Source of the DNA: Firmicutes bacterium UBA1739
GTDB lineage: Bacteria; Bacillota; Clostridia; Peptostreptococcales; Anaerovoracaceae
Assembly: GCA_002315385.1 (NCBI GenBank)
Contig: DCHZ01000016.1
Coordinates: 1 to 64,000 of the forward strand
Length of the DNA stretch: 64,000 bases
Direction: 5' to 3'
A program made the translations under genes and the position numbers. Position 1 is the first letter of the stretch; every line of letters begins with the position of its first letter. Below, piece by piece: positions 36,401-42,900 of this stretch. The notes under the pieces were generated by a model. It ran no database searches and was not told the origin of the DNA. It saw only the letters and a program-made list of their open reading frames with translations.

Positions 36401-37189
36401 ATCAAAGAAAAGAGATTCGATTAATGACTGAGCACTTTCCACCGTAGGAGGTTCTCCCGGTCTCAGCTTTTTATAGATTTCCTTCAGACCGTCTTCGGTA
36501 GTACTTACTGTATCTTTATTAAGTGTCTTTAACAGCCTGTCGTCATCTCCCAGCAGTTCAATTATTTCATGATCTGTGCCGAAGCCCAAAGCTCTCAACA
36601 GCATGGTTGCCGGCAGCTTTCTGGTTCTGTCTACTCTGACGGAAAGGATTTCGTTCGAATCTGTTTCATACTCAAGCCATGCCCCTCTGTTAGGGATTAT
36701 TGTAGTGGAATAGAGTTTTTTGCCGGATTTATCAATAGTAACGTCATAGTAAGGTCCCGGAGATCTTACAAGCTGAGTTACAATAACTCGCTCCGCACCG
36801 TTGTAAATAAATGTACCGTTCTCTGTCATTAGTGGGAAATCACCCATAAAGACTTCCTGTTCCTTAACTTCTCCGGTCTCTTTATTTACCAGTCTCACTG
36901 CGACTTTAAGAGGAGCCGCATAGGTTGCGTCCCTTTCCTTACATTCTTCAATATCATATTTCGGTGTATCCTTTAAAGAATAATCGATGAATTCAAGTAC
37001 AAGATTTCCCGCATAGTCCTTAATCGGTGAGATATCTTCAAATACTTCCTTCAAGCCTTCCTCGATGAACCAGTTGTACGAATCCACCTGGATTTGTATA
37101 AGACTTGGAATCGGGGCCACCTCATTGATTTTTGAGAAACTCATTCTCATTTTCTTTCCGGTTTTAACTGGATGGGGCATTTTTTTCAC
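33413..37189 (-). CDS. rpoB: DNA-directed RNA polymerase subunit beta
   Basis: A 1258-residue subunit. The rifampicin region reads [17 protein letters not shown] followed by [14 protein letters not shown], with wild-type residues at the common resistance positions (Asp in FMDQ, His in THKRR, Ser in RLSALGP), so a rifampicin-sensitive type is expected. Further signatures are [10 protein letters not shown] near residue 985 and the C-terminal [22 protein letters not shown]. The last 90 residues form a very acidic tail (many Glu/Asp), a feature of several Clostridia. Its own promoter and 140-nt leader lie upstream; rpoC follows. Confidence 0.98.
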   Translation of the reverse strand: [1258 protein letters not shown]

Positions 37190-37331
37190 TCCTTTTTCGC
37201 AAAGTAATGCTGATTAAAGCACTTATCGCTAACTGATAGGTCGTTCTTATAGCCATTTAAACAAGTAGAATGTTTACATAATCTTTTGTTTTTATACATA
37301 GTCAGAATTGAACATTCTGTAGCAATTTAGT

Positions 37332-37361
37332 AGTATATCACAAAAATATGTTAAAAGTCAA
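37332..37361 (-). promoter_or_regulatory. Promoter of rpoB-rpoC
   Basis: On the minus strand TTGACT (37356-37361) and TATACT (37332-37337) are 18 bp apart, with TGA just before the -10 box. With the terminator behind rplL, this indicates separate transcription of rpoBC. The leader is about 140 nt; I see only short hairpins in it. Confidence 0.7.
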
Positions 37362-37390
37362 TGACTTTTTTGTGAATTGTATTTTTTTCA

Positions 37391-37420
37391 TTAAAAAAAC
37401 CGGCTCATCAGAGCCGGTTT
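37391..37420 (-). terminator. Terminator between rplL and rpoB
   Basis: A perfect stem AAACCGGCTC / GAGCCGGTTT with a 4-nt loop (37397-37420) is followed on the minus strand by seven T. It lies 25 bp past rplL. It may be partial (an attenuator), as the rplL-rpoB spacer is in E. coli. Confidence 0.85.
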
Positions 37421-37445
37421 TGAATTAATACCTAAATAGAATTAA

Positions 37446-37811
37446 TTATTTTACTTCTACTGTAGCGCCAACTTCTTCGAGCTTAGCTTTGATTTCATCA
37501 GCTTCAGCTTTTGCAACGCCTTCTTTAAGAGCCTTAGGAGCTTCGTCAACTAAAGCCTTAGCTTCTTTAAGTCCGAGACCTGTGATTTCTCTTACAACCT
37601 TGATGCACTTAATCTTTTCTGAACCTGCAGCAGCTAAGATTACATCAAATTCTGTCTTTTCTTCTGCAGCAGCAGCTTCTCCGCCACCTGCAACAACAGC
37701 AACTGCAGCAGCAGCTGATACACCAAATTCTTCTTCACAAGCCTTAACGAGTTCGTTAAGCTCTAAAACTGTCATATTTTTTATAGCTTCAATGATCTGA
37801 TCTTTATTCAT
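37446..37811 (-). CDS. rplL: 50S ribosomal protein L7/L12
   Basis: A 121-residue stalk protein that recruits translation factors. The N-terminal dimerisation helix (MTVLELNELVKACEEEFGV) is followed by an Ala-rich hinge (AAAAVAVVAGGGEAAAAEEK) and the C-terminal domain with GLGLKEAKALVDEAPK. It follows rplJ by 53 bp and precedes a terminator. Confidence 0.98.
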   Translation of the reverse strand: MNKDQIIEAIKNMTVLELNELVKACEEEFGVSAAAAVAVVAGGGEAAAAEEKTEFDVILAAAGSEKIKCIKVVREITGLGLKEAKALVDEAPKALKEGVAKAEADEIKAKLEEVGATVEVK

Positions 37812-37864
37812 TATATTTTCCTCCTGTTATATGTTATTGTAATGCACCCTGTGCATATTGATAA

Positions 37865-38371
37865 TTATTCAGCAGCAGCTTCTCCGTCTTTATCAGCAAT
37901 AGCCTGAATAACTCTTGCGAAGCTGGAAATCGGAGCGTTGAAGCTTCCGAGTAACTTGGCAATGAGTTCGTCTCTTGACGGAATCTGAGCAACAGCGGAA
38001 ACGCCGGCCGGATCGTAGAATACGCCGTCAATAACGCCGCCCTTTACTTCCATCTTCTTAAACTCTTTGATTGATTTATCAAGGATCTTGGCAGGAGCAG
38101 TTGCATCTTCAAAACCGAATGCAATTCCCGAAGGTCCTTTAAGAACATCTGTAAGTGCTTCAAACTGTGTACCTGCAACAGCTCTTCTTACCATTGTGTT
38201 CTTGTAAATCTTATATTCAACATTAGCTTCTCTCATTCTCTTTCTGAGAAGATCCGCTTCGGCAACTGTGATACCTCTGTAATCAATAACAACTGCAGAT
38301 GAAGCTTTATCTAATTTTTCTTTGATTTCATTTACAACCTGTTCTTTTTCCTGAATGAAAGCTGACATCAA
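37865..38371 (-). CDS. rplJ: 50S ribosomal protein L10
   Basis: A 168-residue stalk-base protein that binds L7/L12 dimers and 23S rRNA. Family features are VVIDYRGITVAEADLLRKRMRE near residue 27-50 and YKIYKNTMVRRA. AGGAGG precedes the ATG. The conserved L10 leader lies upstream and is the expected site of feedback control by the L10-L12 complex. Confidence 0.98.
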   Translation of the reverse strand: MMSAFIQEKEQVVNEIKEKLDKASSAVVIDYRGITVAEADLLRKRMREANVEYKIYKNTMVRRAVAGTQFEALTDVLKGPSGIAFGFEDATAPAKILDKSIKEFKKMEVKGGVIDGVFYDPAGVSAVAQIPSRDELIAKLLGSFNAPISSFARVIQAIADKDGEAAAE

Positions 38372-38420
38372 AACACCTCCTTCTTCAAAGATTCTTATGT
38401 CAATTCATTTATGTCGTCGT

Positions 38421-38533
38421 GTCAAAAACAACACATGCCTTCTCCACCGCAGACAGGAAAAGGCAAATTGTTCAAGTATTTATACAATACCTCGGCAGGC
38501 TAATTAAACGTCACGTCCCTGCTGTCTACGGTT
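38421..38533 (-). promoter_or_regulatory. L10 ribosomal protein leader
   Basis: Read on the minus strand, the region carries the conserved L10-leader blocks ACCGTAGACAGCAGG, CCTGCCGAGG and CCTGTCTGCGGTGGAGAAGGC, between rplA and rplJ. AGCAGG/CCTGC form one helix. The later GCCTTTTCC / GGAGAAGGC arms form an alternative hairpin followed by GTGTTGTTTTTG, which looks like an attenuator. In the family, L10(L12)4 binding to the leader represses rplJL. Confidence 0.85.
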
Positions 38534-38558
38534 TTTATTCAATTTTATTATCTGCTTA

Positions 38559-39257
38559 CTAGTTAGTAACCTTCAGCGGATTGATTTTTACTCCGGGTCC
38601 CATTGTTGAAGCTACTGTAACGCTTCTGAGATACTGTCCCTTCGCAGCTGCCGGCTTAGCCTTAACGATAGCTTCGATAAGAGCCTTAAAGTTATCAGCA
38701 AGCTTTTCTTTTCCGAAAGAAACTTTTCCTAATGGGCAATGGATGATATTTGTTTTGTCAAGTCTGTACTCAACTTTACCGGCTTTAATTTCCTTGATTG
38801 CTTTTTCAAGATCCATAGTAACTGTTCCTGACTTTGGATTCGGCATTAAACCCTTAGGTCCTAAAATCTTACCGAGCTTACCTACTGTTCCCATCATATC
38901 AGGTGTAGCAACTACTACGTCAAAATCAAACCAGTTTTCATTCTTGATTTTGTCAGCCAGTTCCTGACCGCCAACGAATTCAGCACCTGCAGCTTCAGCT
39001 TCTTTTTCCTTTTCGCCTTTAGCAAAAACAAGAACTCTCTTGGTTTTACCTGTGCCGTGTGGAAGTACGATTGCGCCTCTGACCTGCTGATCCGCATGTC
39101 TTCCGTCTACGCCGAGCTTAACGTGAATTTCTACTGTTTCATCAAACTTAGCTTTTGATGTCTGAAGTGCGAGCTCTAATGCTTCTTCAACTTCATATAA
39201 TTTAGCTTTGTCAACTAATTTTGCAGACTCTTTATAAGTCTTACCTCTTTTTGGCAT
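38559..39257 (-). CDS. rplA: 50S ribosomal protein L1
   Basis: A 232-residue ribosomal protein of the L1 stalk, which helps release deacylated tRNA. It shows the typical VKLGVDGRHADQQVRGAIVLPHGTG segment, the GKLGKILGPKGLMPNPK motif near residue 125-140 and the C-terminal YLRSVTVASTMGPGVKI. AGGAGG precedes the ATG. It follows rplK by 53 bp. Confidence 0.98.
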   Translation of the reverse strand: MPKRGKTYKESAKLVDKAKLYEVEEALELALQTSKAKFDETVEIHVKLGVDGRHADQQVRGAIVLPHGTGKTKRVLVFAKGEKEKEAEAAGAEFVGGQELADKIKNENWFDFDVVVATPDMMGTVGKLGKILGPKGLMPNPKSGTVTMDLEKAIKEIKAGKVEYRLDKTNIIHCPLGKVSFGKEKLADNFKALIEAIVKAKPAAAKGQYLRSVTVASTMGPGVKINPLKVTN

Positions 39258-39310
39258 ATAATCCTCCTTTGTGGTACTAACGGTTTCCCTCCCACTTTGC
39301 TTTAAAACAA

Positions 39311-39736
39311 TTAACCTTCTACTACAATACCCATGCTTCTTGCTGTGCCTTTAATCATATCGGCTGCTGAGTCAAGGTTTGCTGCGTTAAGATCAGCCAT
39401 TTTAAGCTGTGCAATTTCTTTTACCTGATCCATCGTAACTGTAGCGACCTTATTTTTATTAGGTTCACCGGAGCCTTTCTGGATTCCTGCTGCTTTCTTA
39501 AGAAGTACAGGTGCAGGTGGTGTTTTTGTGATAAATGTGAATGATCTGTCAGCATACACTGTAATCACTACAGGAATAATCATTCCCTGCTGGTCCTGAG
39601 TTTTAGCATTGAACTGTTTACAAAAGTCCATAATGTTTACACCCTTCTGACCGAGTGCAGGACCAACCGGTGGAGCCGGATTTGCATTACCTGCCGGAAT
39701 CTGCAGTTTGATGTATCCATCTACTTTCTTTGCCAT
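39311..39736 (-). CDS. rplK: 50S ribosomal protein L11
   Basis: A 141-residue protein of the GTPase-associated centre. The N-terminal domain has LQIPAGNANPAPPVGPALGQKGVNIMDFCKQFNA, here in shortened view, with PP hinge prolines; the C-terminal RNA-binding domain contains KGSGEPNKNKVATVT and GTARSMGI. Ribosome-binding site GGAGG is present. It follows nusG by 87 bp. Confidence 0.98.
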   Translation of the reverse strand: MAKKVDGYIKLQIPAGNANPAPPVGPALGQKGVNIMDFCKQFNAKTQDQQGMIIPVVITVYADRSFTFITKTPPAPVLLKKAAGIQKGSGEPNKNKVATVTMDQVKEIAQLKMADLNAANLDSAADMIKGTARSMGIVVEG

Positions 39737-39823
39737 AGTTTTTCCTCCTTCCTCAAGAAATAATATATAACATAGCGTTTGAGACAGCTTTTATAACCGT
39801 GTAATTATGTCTCTTGCGCTTGT

Positions 39824-40381
39824 TTACGAAAGTTTTTCAATCTGACTGAATTCAAGTTCCACAGGTGTTTCTCTGCCGAACATTGAAATCTTCGCTTTAA
39901 TAAGCTGTCTTTCTTCATTGATTTCTTCAACGGTTCCTATAAAGCTTTCAAAAGGTCCGCTTGTGACCCTAACCATATCGCCGGGCTCAACATCTATCTC
40001 TATTATAACCTTCTCTATGCCCATTTTCTTTACTTCATCCTCACTAAGAGGAATAGGCTTTGAACCATGACCTACGAAGCCTGTCACACCCTGAGTGTTT
40101 CTGACCAGATACCAGGATTCGTCTGTCATTACCATTTTTATTATAACATATCCCGGGAAGATTTTTCGTGTCTTAATTTTTTTCTGTCCGTTTTTTAATT
40201 CTATTGCTTCTTCAGTAGGAACCACTATAGCAAGAATCAAATCCTGCATGCTTCTGTTTTCTACTATTTTCTCTATATTTGCCTTAACCTTGTTTTCATG
40301 TCCCGAGTAAGTATGAACAACATACCAATATGCTGAGCTGTCTTTAAAACCCTCAGTCTGGTTATTATCTAATTCACTCAT
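39824..40381 (-). CDS. nusG: Transcription termination/antitermination protein NusG
   Basis: A 185-residue transcription factor that binds RNA polymerase and, in Firmicutes, mediates pausing. The NGN domain begins WYVVHTYSGHENKVK and contains KIKTRKIFPGYVIIKM; the KOW domain near the C-terminus reads PGDMVRVTSGPFESFIGTVEEI. I start it at the ATG at 40381, which has GGAG 6 nt upstream; an in-frame TTG seven codons earlier lies in the ribosome-binding region and is unlikely. secE ends 45 bp upstream. Confidence 0.96.
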   Translation of the reverse strand: MSELDNNQTEGFKDSSAYWYVVHTYSGHENKVKANIEKIVENRSMQDLILAIVVPTEEAIELKNGQKKIKTRKIFPGYVIIKMVMTDESWYLVRNTQGVTGFVGHGSKPIPLSEDEVKKMGIEKVIIEIDVEPGDMVRVTSGPFESFIGTVEEINEERQLIKAKISMFGRETPVELEFSQIEKLS

Positions 40382-40426
40382 TTTATACTCCTTACGCTTC
40401 AAATCCGCTTATACAAGGAATCTTAG

Positions 40427-40630
40427 CTATGCGCCAAAGATTAAATTCAATCCCGCAGCAAATAATGTATCTAAAAGCCAGAATCCAACTGCAAAAAGAG
40501 AACAAGCGAACAGAACCATAACAGTGTAGGAACCAAGTTCTTTTTTTGTAGGCCATACAACCTTTTTCATTTCATACTTTACACCCTTAAAATATTCTTT
40601 AAGGCCGCCTTTTTTATTTTCTGTTGCCAT
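40427..40630 (-). CDS. secE: Preprotein translocase subunit SecE
   Basis: A 67-residue single-span SecE of the short Gram-positive type. A cytoplasmic amphipathic helix (YFKGVKYEMKKVVWPTKKEL, residues 13-32) is followed by one transmembrane helix (about 36-62). AGAGG precedes the ATG. It lies in the standard rpmG-secE-nusG order. Confidence 0.96.
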   Translation of the reverse strand: MATENKKGGLKEYFKGVKYEMKKVVWPTKKELGSYTVMVLFACSLFAVGFWLLDTLFAAGLNLIFGA

Positions 40631-40657
40631 AATATACCTCTATATCCAACATTTATA

Positions 40658-40807
40658 CTATTTTGTTTCTCTGTGAAGAGTATGTTTTTTACAGAACTTA
40701 CAGTACTTGTTCATTTCAAGTCTGTCCGGATCATTTTTCTTATTCTTCATTGAATTATAATTTCTCTGTTTGCACTCTGTGCAGGCAAGTATTACTTTTA
40801 CACGCAT
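40658..40807 (-). CDS. rpmG: 50S ribosomal protein L33
   Basis: A 49-residue ribosomal protein with the zinc ribbon CTEC...CKFC intact (the cysteine-containing paralogue). The start MRVKVILACTEC is taken at the ATG at 40807, which has GGGAGG upstream; an in-frame extension of 22 residues has no ribosome-binding site and does not resemble L33. It opens the rpmG-secE-nusG-rplK operon. Confidence 0.97.
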   Translation of the reverse strand: MRVKVILACTECKQRNYNSMKNKKNDPDRLEMNKYCKFCKKHTLHRETK

Positions 40808-40885
40808 GATATATATCCTCCCAAATCTGTTTTTAATCAATTTTAATAGACTTCGTGAATTATGCATTCCCAAAGTCGCTCTGAA

Positions 40886-40914
40886 ATTTTATCACAAAAA
40901 TTTGGTTAAGTCAA
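40886..40914 (-). promoter_or_regulatory. Promoter of rpmG-secE-nusG-rplKA-rplJL
   Basis: On the minus strand TTGACT (40909-40914) and TAAAAT (40886-40891) are 17 bp apart, with TGA before the -10 (extended -10). The -35 box directly follows the T-tract of the upstream terminator. Confidence 0.75.
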
Positions 40915-40915
40915 C

Positions 40916-40955
40916 TAAAAACCGGCAGAATCATTATAATTCCGCCGGTTTTTTT
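40916..40955 (-). terminator. Terminator after ridA
   Basis: Arms AAACCGGC (40919-40926) and GCCGGTTT (40944-40951) with an inner GAAT/ATTC pairing form a hairpin followed on the minus strand by TTTTTAG; on the plus strand seven T also follow. It isolates the ridA unit from the rpmG operon. Confidence 0.8.
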
Positions 40956-40990
40956 ACTCATTCGTTAATCGTATAATTTAGAAATCTAAA

Positions 40991-41395
40991 TTATTCTTCA
41001 CATTTGAAGATAAATTCCATTTCTACGAGTACGTCTGGAAGCATTCTTGAAACCTGTAAGCAAGCTCTTGTTGGGAATGGTGAATCCGGCATCATTTCCT
41101 TATAAGCTCTGTTTACTTCACTGTACATATTGTAGTCGAGGATGAAGATTCTGCATGTGAGACAATCTGCAAGTGTAGCACCTACTTCTGCAGCAGCTAA
41201 TGCAGCATTTTCAAGACATCTCTTTGTCTGGAGATAGTAATCGTTTGGAGCCATGTCGCTTCCTGTTTCAGGATTTACTTCCGGATATGTAGCAATCTGT
41301 GTTGTGAAGAATAAGTCACGATACTTTGTTCCCTGAACGTATGGGCCATGAACTGGGCCTAATGTTTTTTCGTTAAAAATAGCTGTCTGTTTCAT
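40991..41395 (-). CDS. ridA: RidA family enamine/imine deaminase
   Basis: A 134-residue protein of the YjgF/YER057c/UK114 family. RidA hydrolyses reactive 2-aminoacrylate and 2-aminocrotonate released by PLP enzymes, giving 2-oxo acids and ammonia. The substrate-binding arginine is Arg110 in FPTRACLQV and the conserved glutamate is Glu125 in VEMEFIF, so the active RidA type is indicated. It lies 53 bp after the hydroxyacid dehydrogenase-like gene and ends before a terminator. Its position suggests 2-oxo acid or imine chemistry in the neighbouring fermentation pathway; this is inference. Confidence 0.92.
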   Translation of the reverse strand: MKQTAIFNEKTLGPVHGPYVQGTKYRDLFFTTQIATYPEVNPETGSDMAPNDYYLQTKRCLENAALAAAEVGATLADCLTCRIFILDYNMYSEVNRAYKEMMPDSPFPTRACLQVSRMLPDVLVEMEFIFKCEE

Positions 41396-41448
41396 ATTAG
41401 TTCTCCTTTACTGAATTTTATTTATAGTTATTGAGTTATAACTAACGA

Positions 41449-42474
41449 CTATTTGAATAATTTGTCAGCAACGTCCTTGTTTACGAGGTTTTCAGGAACT
41501 TTACCATCGTGAAGAACTTCTACTAACTGTCTGAGAGCAATGATTCTTGCTTCTTCAAACGCTTCTACTGATACGAATGCAGCATGCGGTGTAACAACTG
41601 CATTGTCAAGACCGAAGAGATCTGATTTTTCTGTAGCTTCGTCTTCGATTACGTCGATACCAGCGCCTCTAATCCAGCCTTCTTTAAGAGCTTTTACGAG
41701 AGCAGCTTCATCAACTGTCTGTCCTCTTGATGTGTTGAGGAAGTAAGCTGATTCTTTCATCATCTTGAACTGTTCTTCGCCCATGAGGTGATATGTTGAA
41801 GGTCTGCCAGGTTTTGCTTCCATTACGAGTGGGCAGTGCATTGAAATAACATCAGATTCTTTTAATAACTGTTCTAATGTTTCAACTTTTTCTACTCCGA
41901 ATTCAGCTAAGAATTCAGCTGATTTTGTAGGAGCCCAGCAGGTTACTTTCATTTCCATAGCCTTGAGGATAGGAATCATGTATCTTGGAATTGAACCGAA
42001 GAATACGAGACCAACTGTCTGACCTGCTAATCTTCTTACCATCGGTCCGCCGATATGTGGATTCCATTCGCCGGCAGCTGTTGACTTGTTCAGAAGTGAG
42101 ATCTTTCTTTCGATGTCGAGTAAGAGACCTACTGAGTGAACAGCTACTTCCGGAGTACAGAATCCCGGGCTGTTTGTTACTGCCATACCTTTTTTAGTAG
42201 CAGCATTGATATCAACATTTGAATAACCGATAGCCTGGAGAGCAACGATCTTACATTTGTCTTCCATTTTTGAGATAACGTCTGCATTTACATCGAAGAA
42301 TTCTACTACGATACCGTCTGCATCCTTAACTGCTTCTAAGAAAGCTTCAGGCTTATCTCTGTCTTCGCCATTTTTGAACTCGATTAACTCGATATCGTCT
42401 ATGCCCCATTCTTTTAATTTCTGATTTTCAAAATCAAGAGTGTCATCAACGTTGTAGTATACAACTTTTTTCAT
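41449..42474 (-). CDS. D-2-hydroxyacid dehydrogenase family protein with unusual NAD motif
   Basis: A 341-residue member of the D-isomer 2-hydroxyacid dehydrogenase family. The catalytic residues are in place: Arg in LNTSRGQTVDEAAL, Glu in DVIEDEAT and His in TPHAAF. However, the dinucleotide motif that normally reads G-x-G-x-x-G is here GLVFFGSIPRY, with the first glycine replaced by Phe and the third by Pro. The usual acidic residue for NAD is also not obvious (VTCWAPTKS). It may therefore bind its cofactor differently or have changed function. Neighbours suggest 2-oxo/2-hydroxy acid interconversion. AGGGAGG precedes the ATG. It has its own promoter and forms a two-gene unit with ridA. Confidence 0.85.
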   Translation of the reverse strand: MKKVVYYNVDDTLDFENQKLKEWGIDDIELIEFKNGEDRDKPEAFLEAVKDADGIVVEFFDVNADVISKMEDKCKIVALQAIGYSNVDINAATKKGMAVTNSPGFCTPEVAVHSVGLLLDIERKISLLNKSTAAGEWNPHIGGPMVRRLAGQTVGLVFFGSIPRYMIPILKAMEMKVTCWAPTKSAEFLAEFGVEKVETLEQLLKESDVISMHCPLVMEAKPGRPSTYHLMGEEQFKMMKESAYFLNTSRGQTVDEAALVKALKEGWIRGAGIDVIEDEATEKSDLFGLDNAVVTPHAAFVSVEAFEEARIIALRQLVEVLHDGKVPENLVNKDVADKLFK

Positions 42475-42557
42475 AACATGTCCTCCCTGTTAAATAATTT
42501 ATAATTACGGCCACTGCCATAATGCCATGTTTACAAGATATTTATATATCTGTATTA

Positions 42558-42586
42558 AATTTATAATATTTTTGCAAAAATGTCAA
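42558..42586 (-). promoter_or_regulatory. Promoter of the hydroxyacid dehydrogenase-ridA unit
   Basis: On the minus strand a perfect TTGACA (42581-42586) is 17 bp from TAAATT (42558-42563). The 426-bp gap 42475-42900 holds this promoter, two terminators of the upstream operon, and a palindrome AGTGAA-T-TTCACT at 42639-42651, about 50 bp upstream of the -35 box. Confidence 0.7.
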
Positions 42587-42753
42587 CCACTTACCAAAAA
42601 AAAGGTGCTGTTCCTGCTTATGTCATTCAATTTTTTTTAGTGAATTTCACTATTCTTTTTATGTTTTTCCGTATTTATTGCACTATAATTGATTTTTCTG
42701 CAAATAATTTCATTTTATTATAACTTTCTGCTTTTTTGAATCAAAACATCTAT

Positions 42754-42799
42754 AAAAAAATCAGCGGTTATGTCCGGGGGGCTCCGGTTGTCTGCTGAT
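42754..42799 (-). terminator. Second (distal) terminator after the fermentation operon
   Basis: On the minus strand ATCAGC (42794-42799) pairs with GCTGAT (42760-42765), with an inner CCGG/CCGG helix, followed by TTTTTTTATAG. It lies 25 bp after a first terminator, so read-through into the next unit should be low. Confidence 0.65.
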
Positions 42800-42825
42800 G
42801 CCTGTCACCATTAAGGCCGAATGTC

Positions 42826-42856
42826 AAAAAAGCCGCCAAAGCTTTTCTATGGCGAC
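42826..42856 (-). terminator. First terminator after the fermentation operon
   Basis: On the minus strand GTCGCCA pairs with TGGCGGC (one G-T pair) around an 11-nt loop and is followed by TTTTTTGAC. It lies 45 bp past the iron alcohol dehydrogenase gene. Confidence 0.8.
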
Positions 42857-42900
42857 TTTTCTGTTTATCCTGTTATGTTAATAACAAATCAGGTTTGTTA

